From NCBI RefSeq assembly GCF_008727795.1, contig NZ_CP044222.1, positions 1,612,001 through 1,676,000 on the forward strand: DNA of 64,000 nt. Direction: 5' to 3'. Below the pieces are notes generated by a model that saw only the letters and a program-made list of their open reading frames with translations, had not been told where the DNA came from and did not search any database. A program made the translations under genes and the position numbers. Each line of letters opens with the position of its first letter. Within the stretch, counting starts at the first letter, position 1. This stretch comes from Nitrincola iocasae. GTDB taxonomy: Bacteria; Pseudomonadota; Gammaproteobacteria; Pseudomonadales; Balneatricaceae. Below are positions 5,771 to 14,646 of this stretch, piece after piece.

Positions 5771-8440
5771 TTAGTCCTCATCTCTTAGCTGTGATCGGGT
5801 GCTGGCAGCTTGTTGCAGTTGCAGCCTCTGGATCTCCATGGCCACCATTCTGGCTACGGCTTCGGCATCCATACCCGGTGCGGCATGGACGTGTATCTCG
5901 CCAATGCTGAGGCTGTTGCCTCTTGTACTGGCTGCCCGTGGTTGTAGTGCAGGGCGGTTGTCGAACTGAAAGCCACCACCTGCTCCAGCAGGTTGCAGCT
6001 CAGGCTGGTCAAATCCAAGCCGTTCACGTAGCCAGCCACCGGCTGTGTTGAGTCTGTCCAGGGCGCTGTTTTTCAAATCACCGAGCGTACTGCGCAGCCT
6101 GCCAGCCAGTTCGCGGCCTTTTTCCATCAGACGGCCAGCAATGCTCACGATTGACTCCATTACAGCGCTTTCGCCGTTACCCAGGCCTTGCTGCAGGCCG
6201 GCCATGACGTCAGCGCCGTGATCTGTAAACACCACGCTGGGTGAGTTGATGCCCAATATGTTTTTGAACCAGCCGGATATGGATGAACCCACAGAGGTGA
6301 TCTTTTCCCTAACCTGGTCAATGCGTCCAGTAATGCCGTTGATCAGGCCTTGCATGAGCATGCTGCCGAAGTCACTAAACTGCGTTGGTAGTTCAATACC
6401 CAGGGTGGCCAGCCCACTCTGAATGACTGAGTAGAGTATTCCCAGTGGGGACCAGTTGAGCAGTAGGGCACCCACTCCGGCGATACCGCCGCTGAAGGCT
6501 TCTTTCACCTGTTGCCACAGGCCGGTAAAGAAGGCTTTGATGGGCTCCCAGTTGCGGTAGATCAGGTAGGCCGCTGCGGCAATTGCTGCAACGGCAAGGC
6601 CGATCGGGTTGGTGAGAAAGGCTTTGCCGACCCACATGATTGCGTGACCGAGCATGGGCAGCACTGTTCTACCTAAGGTGGTCAAAACAGTACCTAGAGC
6701 ACCACCTCTGATGCCAGCAGCAACAAATACCCAGCGCATGATTGCCAGTGGTCCCATCAGCGCTGAAACTGCCAGTGCCAAGGTGCCGAAGGCTACAAGT
6801 AGCACCCCGGCGACAACGGCTACCTTAGCGATCGTGCCAGCCAGTACTGGGTTTTCTTTGATCCAGTTGCCAGTACCTCGCACTATGCTGGTAATCATTT
6901 GAATGGCTCCACGGAGTGGGCCATCGTTCAGCTCTGTCAGCTCTATAGCAACATCCTGGGCAGCGCTTTTGAGTGACAGCAAATCACCAGCGGCATTGTC
7001 TGCCTGTGTCGCTGCAGTACGCATTGCTTCGCCCGTGGCGTTTTGAAGCTCACTGATCAGCTTTTGCAGATCTCCGGTACCGGCTTGATTGGTCAGCACA
7101 GCAAGTGCGGAGAAGGCTTCTTGACCCGCAATTGCCTTAAAACTGGCCGCTCGCTGTGCTGCGCCAAGGTCTTTGGTTTTGTCGTGTAGTTCACTTAGCA
7201 GGTCAGTCATTGGCCGCAGGTTACCCTGCGCATCTTGAGCTTGAATGCCGAGTTCTGCGAGGGCATCGGCGGCCGCTTTTGGCGGTGCGGTCATACGGCT
7301 GTATATAGACCGGAGAGCAGTACCAGCCATACTGCCTTGAATACCTGCATCACCGAGCTTACCCGCCATAGCGGCGGCTTCTTCCAGGGTTCCACCGAGA
7401 CCCGAGGCTACCGGCGCGACGTACTTCATGGTGTCGCCCAGCATAGCCAGGTCAACGTTTGCCCGTGTAAAGGTAGCAACCAGTACATCACCAGCACGGC
7501 CCATGTCACCGGCGGACATATTAAATCCGGTTAGAATGTTCGAGCCGATGTCTGCTGCCTGGCCGAGTTCAATGCCAGCGGCCTTTGCCAGCGACAGCAT
7601 GCCTGGCATTGCGTCGATGATTGCTTCGGGGGTGAAACCGGCCATCGCCAGATAACCTTGTCCAGCGGCGGCATCAGAAGCAGAGAAAGAAGTGGATGCA
7701 CCCAGATCACGGGCTTGTTTGCGTAGTGCAATGTACTGCTCAGACTCTTTGTTCAGTCTCGTAAGAGCCTGTACCTGGCTCATGGCGGCATCAAACTCCA
7801 TGCCTGGTCTAATGACCCGCATGGCGCTGTAACTGATGGTACTGCCCATTGCAGCAGCTCTAAAGCCAGCCCCTGCAATATGATTGGCGGTTTCCTGTGT
7901 AGCTGCAAAGCTTGCCGAAGCAGCCCTCATCCGTTCTTGTCTGCGTGTTAAGCGATCCAGCTCATTCTGCTGCCGTCGCATGGACCTTGTCGCTGTATCG
8001 ATATCCTGCGATAGTTTCAGGTTGTGCTGTGAAAGCTGTCTTACATCGATACCCACTTCGCCCAGGCGCTGTTTTGCGGTCCTGAGTGTGGCGAGGTGGC
8101 GGATTTGTTTTTGCCGCAGGTTGTTTACCTGCTGTGCGGCTCGCTGATATTGCTGGCTAAGTCGTTTGCTGGGGTTTTCAGTGGCTGTCAGTTGTTGCCG
8201 CAACCGCCGGGCAGTTTCTGAAGCCTGTTGGAGTTCGGTTCGATTCTTCTTTGTGGCTCGCTGCAGCTGCTGAAATGAGCTGATGTCTTTCTGCTGCCGC
8301 TGCAATCTAGATAGTTGTTCCTTTGATGCACGCAATGCTGCAGCGGTCTGCTTACTGCCCTGCATTACCTTCTTCAGCGGGGCAGAAGCCTTGTCGATGG
8401 TGCTGAGAATTAGCTCGGCGGTCAGGCGTCTATTGCTCAC
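5771..8440 (-). CDS. T: Tail tape measure protein (gpT)
   Basis: An 889-aa tape measure protein that sets the length of the contractile tail. The N-terminal 180 residues are a long coiled coil rich in K, R and Q. From about residue 205 a TIGR01760-type tape measure core begins ('GMEFDAAMSQVQALTRL', 'LRKQARDLGASTSFSASDAA', 'GYLAMAGFTPEAI'). Three hydrophobic segments lie around residues 520-620 and a 'NPVLAGTIAKV' segment precedes them. The start is GTG overlapping the TGA of the frameshifted E' product. P2 gpT is about 815 residues, so this tail would be slightly longer. Coding is intact throughout. Confidence 0.93.
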   Translation of the reverse strand: MSNRRLTAELILSTIDKASAPLKKVMQGSKQTAAALRASKEQLSRLQRQQKDISSFQQLQRATKKNRTELQQASETARRLRQQLTATENPSKRLSQQYQRAAQQVNNLRQKQIRHLATLRTAKQRLGEVGIDVRQLSQHNLKLSQDIDTATRSMRRQQNELDRLTRRQERMRAASASFAATQETANHIAGAGFRAAAMGSTISYSAMRVIRPGMEFDAAMSQVQALTRLNKESEQYIALRKQARDLGASTSFSASDAAAGQGYLAMAGFTPEAIIDAMPGMLSLAKAAGIELGQAADIGSNILTGFNMSAGDMGRAGDVLVATFTRANVDLAMLGDTMKYVAPVASGLGGTLEEAAAMAGKLGDAGIQGSMAGTALRSIYSRMTAPPKAAADALAELGIQAQDAQGNLRPMTDLLSELHDKTKDLGAAQRAASFKAIAGQEAFSALAVLTNQAGTGDLQKLISELQNATGEAMRTAATQADNAAGDLLSLKSAAQDVAIELTELNDGPLRGAIQMITSIVRGTGNWIKENPVLAGTIAKVAVVAGVLLVAFGTLALAVSALMGPLAIMRWVFVAAGIRGGALGTVLTTLGRTVLPMLGHAIMWVGKAFLTNPIGLAVAAIAAAAYLIYRNWEPIKAFFTGLWQQVKEAFSGGIAGVGALLLNWSPLGILYSVIQSGLATLGIELPTQFSDFGSMLMQGLINGITGRIDQVREKITSVGSSISGWFKNILGINSPSVVFTDHGADVMAGLQQGLGNGESAVMESIVSIAGRLMEKGRELAGRLRSTLGDLKNSALDRLNTAGGWLRERLGFDQPELQPAGAGGGFQFDNRPALQPRAASTRGNSLSIGEIHVHAAPGMDAEAVARMVAMEIQRLQLQQAASTRSQLRDED

Positions 8441-8930
8441 TTATCATCTCCTTCCCAGCGCCTGCGCGCCTTTTCTCGCCAGTCCATCAGTTCAACCAGT
8501 TCCATGTCGGCCATGTCGCAGGGTCGCCAGTGGAAAACCATGGCGATATCCGCTATGGCTTCATCTACGCTTGCAGGTAGGCCTCTTCCTTGCGCTGCTT
8601 CTGTACGAAAAAACCCACAAGCTCAGTGCCCACCGCGGTCAGATCGGCGGTATCCATGTTGGCTACGTCCTGTTCTGTTAGCGTTGGGGTGCTGATACGG
8701 GGCAGCAGCTTCTGCAGGCTGTTGTAATCCAGCTGGAGTACTTCCTGGAGGCTGAGTCCACGCAGTTCACCTGAGCGGGGTTTGCGCAGCGTGATTACGT
8801 TGATGACCTGATCGCCACGTTTGATGGGTTCGTCCAGCTGTACAGAATACGGCGGCAGTTCTTTGGGTTCTGCCTGGGTAACTTCGGTTTGGGCTGGTGT
8901 CTGGGTTTTTTCAGTGTCTTTGGTTGTCAT
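8437..8930 (-). CDS. E': Tail assembly chaperone E+E' made by -1 frameshift
   Basis: The small frame between E and T has no usable start codon at its beginning yet encodes a full GpE-type tail chaperone domain ('EAIADIAMVFHWRPCDMADM', then 'ELMDWREKARRRWE'). A TTTTTTC slippery heptamer (read T-TTT-TTC in the E frame) lies 15 codons before the E stop. Slipping back one base there joins E after 'LVGFF' to 'RTEAAQGRGLPAS' and onward into E' without a stop. P2 uses T-TTT-TTG at the same place. E' ends in a TGA overlapping the T start. The ratio of E to E+E' governs tail assembly in this family. Confidence 0.85.
8565..8930 (-). CDS. E: Tail assembly protein E
   Basis: A 121-aa homologue of P2 gpE: a low-complexity T/E/Q-rich N terminus, then 'YSVQLDEPIKRGDQVINVIT', 'LRKPRSGELRGLSLQEVLQ' and 'LLPRISTPTLTEQDVANMD', characteristic of phage tail assembly chaperones of this group. 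The ATG at 8930 is preferred over that at 8939 because a GGGA sits eight bases upstream of the former. It lies downstream of the tail tube gene and carries the slippery site for E' near its 3' end. Confidence 0.9.
   Translation of the reverse strand: MTTKDTEKTQTPAQTEVTQAEPKELPPYSVQLDEPIKRGDQVINVITLRKPRSGELRGLSLQEVLQLDYNSLQKLLPRISTPTLTEQDVANMDTADLTAVGTELVGFFVQKQRKEEAYLQA
8607..8613 (-). promoter_or_regulatory. Programmed -1 ribosomal frameshift heptamer
   Basis: TTTTTTC on the minus strand, in phase as T-TTT-TTC within E. An overlapping G-GGT-TTT also fits the X-XXY-YYZ rule. It is followed by the open -1 frame encoding E'. The position matches the P2 E/E' slippery site. I did not identify a clear downstream pseudoknot by eye. 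Confidence 0.8.
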
Positions 8931-9001
8931 GGTAAGCATCCCATTGCGTTAGTGAAAAAAAGGCCGGTAAAGGTGCATACCGGCCAAAGGGTGTTGAACG
9001 T

Positions 9002-9511
9002 TTATAAGCCGATCGCTTTACGTTGGTCAGCCAGCCGGTCGACGCCTGCGACCCGTTCGATCATGTTGATGATGTCGATTTCGATCACCTCGATGCCGTT
9101 GATTGTGAGCTTGTAGTAGCTCAGCTCGCTGGTGACTTTGAACGGGCTTTGGTCACCTGGCTTGCCTGTGCCCATATCAATGGAGCTGTGGCGGCCACGG
9201 CAGGTGATTTCGACTGCATCTACAGCACCGGTATCATCGCGCTGGTAGGCACCGGCAAAGCGCAGCAGCACGCCATCGTGACGGGTGATGCCGAATTGGA
9301 GCAGCGGCTCTCGCATGAGGCCGCCGCAAGTCCATTCCATGGACAGGGCTTCCATGCCGTGGTCCGTCTTGATGGGTGCGTTCATGCCGCCCCCACGGAA
9401 GTCCTCCATGATTCGGGTGAGTACAGGAGGGACAACCTCCTCAATCTGTCCAGCGTAGGAGATACCATTCTCAAACAGGTTCATGTTCTTCAGTTTACGG
9501 GGCAGTGCCAT
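9002..9511 (-). CDS. FII: Major tail tube protein FII
   Basis: A 169-aa tail tube protein. The N terminus 'LPRKLKNMNLFENGISYAGQ' and 'VLTRIMEDFRGGGMNAPIK' are diagnostic of P2 gpFII. It polymerises into the inner tube of the contractile tail. GGAGGGATG provides the ribosome-binding site. It lies 14 bp downstream of FI, with which it forms the start of the F operon. Confidence 0.95.
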   Translation of the reverse strand: MALPRKLKNMNLFENGISYAGQIEEVVPPVLTRIMEDFRGGGMNAPIKTDHGMEALSMEWTCGGLMREPLLQFGITRHDGVLLRFAGAYQRDDTGAVDAVEITCRGRHSSIDMGTGKPGDQSPFKVTSELSYYKLTINGIEVIEIDIINMIERVAGVDRLADQRKAIGL

Positions 9512-9525
9512 CGGTCATCCCTCCG

Positions 9526-10698
9526 TTATGCGTTGATCTGGCTGGCGAAGTCGGCCAGGTAGCGATCGGTGATGCGCTGGCGGAACATCAGGTTCTCCAA
9601 CGGTGGCACCGGGGTGTAGTCGTAGTCGATGTACAGCTTGCCAGCTTTGAGGGTTTCCTCGCTGTTCACTGTGTCGTCGTACCAGGCAGAGCCATCGATG
9701 AGGTAGCCCAGCGCCTTCCATTCACGGAACTTGGCGTTGATGCCCTCGATAATGTCGCGGATCAGGCTGGCATGCATCGGCTTGTCTACGGACCACATGT
9801 GCGCTTCGGCCATGGTGTCGGCAATGACGTGGGCGCTACGGGTATAGTTCTCGAATGCAAACAGCGGATCCGCTGAGCAGGTGCGAGATCCCCAGAAGCG
9901 GAAGCCATCACGGTTGATCAGGGTGGTGACTTCGTTTTCGTTCAGATAACCGGCATCGGTAGCCGGGTTCTGCAGATCCCAGTAGATGTCCTTGTTGATG
10001 CCGGTGACACCATTCACTGAGACGTTGGACAGGGTTTTGTGCCAGCCAACCTCCTGGTCGATCTTGGCGCGTAGGCCCAGGGCTCGGGCGGTGGCATACA
10101 GGGTGGTTTCCTCACTGGCGACCGTATCCCAGCCCAGGAAGTCTGGCCAGATCACCATCGCTTCGCGGCTGCCGAAGTTGTCACGGTAGGTGACGGCCTC
10201 TTCTTTGGTGGCTGCACCAAATGCGCTGATGTAAGCAAAGGCCCGCATCTGCTCGGCAATGCCGACCAGCTCCGCTGCAACGGCCTGATCATCCAGCCCT
10301 GGTACACCCAGAATGCGAGGCTTGACGCCGAACTGACTCTCAGCCGCCATCAGTGCCTTCATGCCGGTGTATTCACCGTTGGCAGTGACAGAGCCGATCA
10401 GGTTGCTGGTGGTGGCCGCTGCATCGATGCCTTCCGGCACCCGCACTGCGACGATGATGGGTTTGGTCTGGTCAGCAATCGCGTCCAGTGCCTTGGATAG
10501 TGTACCGGAGACACCGGCCTGGCCGATTGCCTCCAGGACGTTGGTGATCAGTTTCGGCTTGTTAGCCGGGAAGTAGTCAACGTCTGCGTCTTCAGCGGTA
10601 GCCACCAGACCGATCACGGCCGTCGATACGGTCCGGATCGGGCGGGTGCCCTCGTTGATCTCTATGACGCGGACGCCGTGATGGTATTCGGTTGCCAT
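9526..10698 (-). CDS. FI: Major tail sheath protein FI
   Basis: A 390-aa contractile sheath protein with the family start 'YHHGVRVIEINEGTRPIRTV', the 'AFGAATKEEAVTYRDNFGSREAMVIWPD' core and the conserved C-terminal 'PLENLMFRQRITDRYLADFA' that docks to the tube. Length equals P2 gpFI (396). A strong GGAGAGAG site precedes the ATG. The 115 bp upstream contain a GCACTG/CAGTG inverted repeat, but I see no convincing Ogr box. Confidence 0.95.
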   Translation of the reverse strand: MATEYHHGVRVIEINEGTRPIRTVSTAVIGLVATAEDADVDYFPANKPKLITNVLEAIGQAGVSGTLSKALDAIADQTKPIIVAVRVPEGIDAAATTSNLIGSVTANGEYTGMKALMAAESQFGVKPRILGVPGLDDQAVAAELVGIAEQMRAFAYISAFGAATKEEAVTYRDNFGSREAMVIWPDFLGWDTVASEETTLYATARALGLRAKIDQEVGWHKTLSNVSVNGVTGINKDIYWDLQNPATDAGYLNENEVTTLINRDGFRFWGSRTCSADPLFAFENYTRSAHVIADTMAEAHMWSVDKPMHASLIRDIIEGINAKFREWKALGYLIDGSAWYDDTVNSEETLKAGKLYIDYDYTPVPPLENLMFRQRITDRYLADFASQINA

Positions 10699-10813
10699 TG
10701 GCTCTCTCCTGCGGTTTGCATTGCGCTGTGTGTTGCACTGCCATCAGTGTGCAGTCTCGCGCGTGGAGAGGGGAGCGGCGGGGCGTGTAGGAGGGGGTTT
10801 TACAGGTGAGAGG

Positions 10814-11413
10814 CTATAGAAAAGAAGGTATTGCAGAGCAAATCACACCAATGGCCACCCAACCCAAACCCATGAGAGTTAAACCAGAACCTGATATGTG
10901 AATGCGTTCGGTTTGCTGACTGATTTGGCCCACTTTTGGGAGGACTTCGGCGTCAATGCGTTTTTCTATATTGCGTAGTTGCTCAAGTAACATCTGGGCT
11001 TGATGCCTATCCTCATGAACCATGTTAAATAGACGATAAATGTTTTCAGCATTCACATCTTCTTTGGAGCTTCCGGTAGTTGGTTCAGCTTTTGAGGCAG
11101 TAACCGTTGCAGCGAGCATATTTAGATTACCGGATCCGATACCGTACACGGTTCTACTTTTAAATCTAAAAAGTCCTTTGATAAGTTCCCAGAAGCCAGG
11201 TCGATTGAACTCTTTTCTAATATCGAGAATACCTATAAATGTAATCAAAATACCCAACAGTTGCAGAGTTAAACCAGCGATTAAAAGGGATGGTTCAGTT
11301 TCAGTGCAAAAGGTTTTTATTACGAAAAAAAGCGACACTAACACCAAGCAAAATGCTAAGAACGGACTGTTTCTAAGATACCAAGAGCGTAAGCATTTGC
11401 GTAAAGTCGACAT
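10814..11413 (-). CDS. Membrane protein at the P2 fun(Z) moron position, function unknown
   Basis: A 199-aa protein with two N-terminal transmembrane helices (about residues 17-35 and 43-65), a cytosolic domain with a heptad-like helix ('EDRHQAQMLLEQLRNIEKRI') and a C-terminal hydrophobic helix ('LTLMGLGWVAIGVICSAIP'). It is AT-richer than the tail genes on either side and lies exactly between FI and the tail fibre assembly genes. In P2 this is where fun(Z), which excludes phage T5, is found. It has its own AAAGGAAC ribosome-binding site. No homologue is recognised; a superinfection-exclusion role is inferred from position and topology only. Confidence 0.7.
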   Translation of the reverse strand: MSTLRKCLRSWYLRNSPFLAFCLVLVSLFFVIKTFCTETEPSLLIAGLTLQLLGILITFIGILDIRKEFNRPGFWELIKGLFRFKSRTVYGIGSGNLNMLAATVTASKAEPTTGSSKEDVNAENIYRLFNMVHEDRHQAQMLLEQLRNIEKRIDAEVLPKVGQISQQTERIHISGSGLTLMGLGWVAIGVICSAIPSFL

Positions 11414-11497
11414 GTTAGTTCCTTTGCCTTTGATTCATTTATGAATGATAACACAGCGACATAAAAAGCATTTGGTGTGCTCTAACTACCAAGTATA

Positions 11498-11740
11498 TCA
11501 ATGCTGCTGAATCTGCATAGCAAACTCAACATCCTGCAAATGACTGGTATAACAATGATCGTCCTGCCAGAAGAAAACAGCATTGATCACGCGATAAGCG
11601 GTACGCCAGCCAGGCCGGTGCCGGTTGACCCAGCACCGTGCGCTGACAGTTTGGTCATGGTGCCCGAGCAGCAGCCACAGATTCACCGTCTGGCTGAACC
11701 AGGCGGCGATCCGTAGGAGTTGGGTGATTACTCTGGCCAT
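11498..11740 (-). CDS. Small conserved phage protein of the tail fibre region
   Basis: An 80-aa protein whose C-terminal half ('DQTVSARCWVNR', 'WRTAYRVINAVFFWQDDHCYTSH') matches a short uncharacterised family often seen next to tail genes in Pseudomonas and related phages ('INRLFFWQ.DHC'). It overlaps the end of the tail fibre assembly gene by 13 nt, suggesting coupled translation. The paired H and C of the 'DHC' motif are conserved in the relatives I recall. Function unknown. Confidence 0.6.
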   Translation of the reverse strand: MARVITQLLRIAAWFSQTVNLWLLLGHHDQTVSARCWVNRHRPGWRTAYRVINAVFFWQDDHCYTSHLQDVEFAMQIQQH

Positions 11741-12192
11741 TCCAGTACCGGCAGATCAGATTCAATGTCAGCGATGCTGCTGGGCATGGGACGGGTGCCC
11801 GCAAGGACTTCATCAAGTAGCTGATAGGCCGCTGCCCAGGTTGCATCGCGCAGGTTTACACAGTGCTGGCCCTCGGTAGCGAACTTCGGCACTGTGCTGG
11901 TGGCGTAGGTGCATGCGGACATTATGCCGGAGTAGTTTCGTGTTCTTGCGAAGTCATCGAGGCGCTGCTGAATGTCAGATTCAAACCCTGCTTGGATTTT
12001 GGTTGGGGTTGGTGGTGGTGGGTCTACAAGTATAGGGTAAAAGTTTTCGTCAGCTTTGATGATTTTGCCCTGGCTCTGACCTTCAATCAGAAACATGTGT
12101 ATTTCTTTTGTGATTTCTACTGCATCTTCCGGAATTTTATCGCCATGAATAGTTCGGGAGTAAAACCCGTTAGTTGTTTTTGAGTAATACAT
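11728..12192 (-). CDS. Tail fibre assembly chaperone-like protein
   Basis: A 154-aa protein with an N-terminal 'YYSKTTNGFYSRTIHGDKIPEDAVEI' segment typical of tail fibre assembly proteins and a C-terminal helical part ('RLDDFARTRNYSGIMSACTYA', 'CVNLRDATWAAAYQLLDEV') shared with DUF4376/XkdW-type chaperones. It follows the fibre gene by 10 bp, the place of P2 gene G. Its expected role is folding and trimerising the fibre tip. Confidence 0.8.
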   Translation of the reverse strand: MYYSKTTNGFYSRTIHGDKIPEDAVEITKEIHMFLIEGQSQGKIIKADENFYPILVDPPPPTPTKIQAGFESDIQQRLDDFARTRNYSGIMSACTYATSTVPKFATEGQHCVNLRDATWAAAYQLLDEVLAGTRPMPSSIADIESDLPVLEWPE

Positions 12193-12202
12193 AATTTAAT
12201 CC

Positions 12203-13135
12203 TTATTTGCCTATCGCAATCCATTCAACTGTAGTGTTTTCACCACCAGTAGAGTATGCATAGACTCTCAAAGTTGATGTGTTTATCTGTTGAAGTCCAA
12301 CGGATCTTGCAGAAGATAAATTACTTATAGCTTGGGTTCCTTGAGTAGATCGAAAAATTCCTGTGGGGAACGTTATTGGCAAAATAACGTCTACAAAATT
12401 CCCACTTTGAATGACCACTGCCCCCCACTGAAAAATCAGCCCACCCATCCAGCTCGGGAAAACAATATATCCATTACCACCTAACAGAATCGAAAACCCC
12501 CACCTCAGCTTCTTGGGAGTTACCGCGACGGTATCATCTGTCCCCTCATCAGTCTGAGCCTGAGTCGCTACTTTCATCATACCCAGTACAGATTCAGTAG
12601 CTTGCTTCACCCAGTTTTTGAGTTTTTTAGCAGTGATGAATTTGGTGTCATTGGTTCCTTCATCGGTTTCCACCTGCGTGGCAGCCTGTGCAATACCCGG
12701 TACCGTCTCACTTGCTGGTGGCATGGCAAAGCTGGTATCCCCAAACGTCAAGCTGTTGGCATTCAGGGTGCCGAGGGTGATGTCTACGGCCAGTAACAGT
12801 GCTGAAGCGCTTGCTTTCTGGGCGATAGGGTTTTCGGGATCAGAGTAAACGGCGAACAGGGTGCCGCTGTCGGTGTAAAGGCCGAACTCGTTGACTGTGT
12901 AGGCATCGCCGGTTTCATCTTTGATTGTGACGTGAATGATATCCGCTGACACCACTTGACCTGCGATAGTGTTTAGGCGCTTGGTTTCGGCGGTTAGTGT
13001 CAGCTGCTCTGGGTCTGGGTTGTACTGGCCGGTGCCGAGGCCGACTTCGGTGATTGTGACCGGGCCGGTGCCGGTGTTGTCGGCGTTGATTACCTCGGCA
13101 CGGCCAGCGTCCGTGATGGTTATTTGTAGTACCAT
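12203..13135 (-). CDS. H: Tail fibre protein (gpH-like) with receptor-binding tip
   Basis: A short 310-aa fibre. Residues 1-130 are the phage tail-collar fibre domain that docks to the baseplate ('ITDAGRAEVINADNTGTGPVTITEVGLGTG' region). Residues 139-205 hold two copies of a roughly 30-residue module ('PGIAQAATQVETDEGTNDT' and a variant with 'DEGTDDTVAVTPKKL'). The C-terminal 95 residues resemble a gp53-like tip ('GYIVFPSWMGGLIFQWG', 'DVILPITFPTGIF'). P2 gpH is about twice as long, so the shaft here is short. The tip has lower GC than the base, as expected of a host-range module exchanged by recombination. Confidence 0.88.
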   Translation of the reverse strand: MVLQITITDAGRAEVINADNTGTGPVTITEVGLGTGQYNPDPEQLTLTAETKRLNTIAGQVVSADIIHVTIKDETGDAYTVNEFGLYTDSGTLFAVYSDPENPIAQKASASALLLAVDITLGTLNANSLTFGDTSFAMPPASETVPGIAQAATQVETDEGTNDTKFITAKKLKNWVKQATESVLGMMKVATQAQTDEGTDDTVAVTPKKLRWGFSILLGGNGYIVFPSWMGGLIFQWGAVVIQSGNFVDVILPITFPTGIFRSTQGTQAISNLSSARSVGLQQINTSTLRVYAYSTGGENTTVEWIAIGK

Positions 13136-13136
13136 G

Positions 13137-13760
13137 TTATGCCTCTTGTGTGCTCAGTCGGGTGTAGGTGACGGGACGGATCACACCCTGGAATCCGATG
13201 CCGCCCTGGAATGGTTTCTCGGTCAGACTTAGGCGGGCGAATACGGCGGTGCGGAGGATCCCGCCCAAGCCTAAGCCGCCTGCAGCTGATATTCCTGCTG
13301 TAAACGTAAAGTGACTGCGCACCGGTTTGGTCCGGCGCACTTCGTTAATGATGTCTTCCTGGTACTCGGCGGTGGCCGGTACGCTGCCGCCGAGGGTTAG
13401 AATCAGTTCAAAGGTGTGCGGTGTACCGGCAGGGGTTTTCTGCCACCACTCGCGCATAGCCAGCCCACCCCCGAATGACTTGACCACGTCACGCACTGAT
13501 TTGGCGGTACCCTTACGCCGCTGGATCTCAATAGCATCACGAATACGCTGCCGTTTTACTGCCTCTGGCCAATAGTCTTTCCAACTGTCGATAGACAGAG
13601 ACCAGGCTAACCAGGGCAGCAGATCCGCCGGGCAGGTGTCATGGTTCCACAGGGTACGCAGTGGCACCGGCAGGTTGGTGGTGCGCTGGGTGGTGGCTTC
13701 GATTGCGCGTTCTGTGTCTGTGGCGTTAGGGGGCAGTAGGCTACTCATCGATGCCACCAT
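13137..13760 (-). CDS. I: Baseplate/tail protein I
   Basis: A 207-aa homologue of P2 gpI. The signatures are 'SLLPPNATDTERAIEATTQR', 'LLPWLAWSLSIDSWKDYWPE' and 'KRQRIRDAIEIQRRKGTAKSVRD', the classic start of this wedge protein. The last 80 residues contain a glycine-rich repeat-like stretch. It overlaps J by 20 nt and is followed 1 bp later by the fibre gene. Confidence 0.93.
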   Translation of the reverse strand: MVASMSSLLPPNATDTERAIEATTQRTTNLPVPLRTLWNHDTCPADLLPWLAWSLSIDSWKDYWPEAVKRQRIRDAIEIQRRKGTAKSVRDVVKSFGGGLAMREWWQKTPAGTPHTFELILTLGGSVPATAEYQEDIINEVRRTKPVRSHFTFTAGISAAGGLGLGGILRTAVFARLSLTEKPFQGGIGFQGVIRPVTYTRLSTQEA

Positions 13761-14646
13761 TGGTCAGGCTGATTCCGGTGCAGTAGGTGGCCTGTTGACG
13801 GTCAACCTCGATGTCGGCTAACGGAGATGCCAGTTCAACACGCTGGACCCCTGGCTGATGCAATGCCGCATAAATGCCGGATAGGGTGACATCACGGCCG
13901 AGCGCGTGTTGCTTGGTCGTGTAGGCTTCGGCTGCCGCCTGAGCGGATGCCATTACCTCCGCACTGCCGGGGCCAGCATAGAAATACAGGGTCGCTTCAA
14001 TGGTGTAGTTGGTAATGGCAGCGCTTTGCACGATGACGTGATCGGTCAGCGGGCGAACAGATTCGGCTGACAGTGTTGCGTCGACGGCATCCAGGAGGGA
14101 TTGGCTGGCTGAGCCGTCACCGGTGCGGGATAGCACAGTCACAACAACGTCCCCTGGGATAGGGCTTATCGCACTGGCATCCAGCACATCACCATCAGCA
14201 CTCAGAGCGTGGAAAATATAGGCGCCTTCCGGTCCTGCGGTGCTGTATCCCTCCAGTGCTAGGGTGATACGTCGGCGATAATCTTCATTATCCTCGTATA
14301 CGGCAGGCACGGGTGGTACTGCATTGGGATCGCCAGCATCAATCAATAGGCGAGGCACACCGAACAGAGATCCTAGATTATCCAGGTCAGCATCCAGCGC
14401 ATAGGCCAGCATGCAGGCCTTGGCTGCTTCATTCACACGCTGCCGCAGTACTGTCTCACGGAAGGCACAGACCTGCAGCAGCTTGACGATCGGTTCAGAC
14501 TCCAGCTGCAGAGTGTCAACGAGCGCCGCATCGCGTGCGATCAAATCAGTTTTCATATCAGCCAGGATGGTCTCGTAATCGATGATCTCGATTACATCCG
14601 GAACGGGTAGCTGGGCGAGGTCGATTGCAGTAAAGCCGCCACTCAC
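13741..14646 (-). CDS. J: Baseplate assembly protein J
   Basis: A 301-aa gpJ, the baseplate wedge subunit with the Mu gp47/P2 J fold. Motifs are 'IDLAQLPVPDVIEIIDYETI' at the start, 'LDNLGSLFGVPRL', 'RRRITLALEGYSTAGPEGAY' and 'GDVVVTVLSRTGDGSAS'. The start overlaps W by 4 nt. Confidence 0.94.
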   Translation of the reverse strand: MSGGFTAIDLAQLPVPDVIEIIDYETILADMKTDLIARDAALVDTLQLESEPIVKLLQVCAFRETVLRQRVNEAAKACMLAYALDADLDNLGSLFGVPRLLIDAGDPNAVPPVPAVYEDNEDYRRRITLALEGYSTAGPEGAYIFHALSADGDVLDASAISPIPGDVVVTVLSRTGDGSASQSLLDAVDATLSAESVRPLTDHVIVQSAAITNYTIEATLYFYAGPGSAEVMASAQAAAEAYTTKQHALGRDVTLSGIYAALHQPGVQRVELASPLADIEVDRQQATYCTGISLTNGGIDE

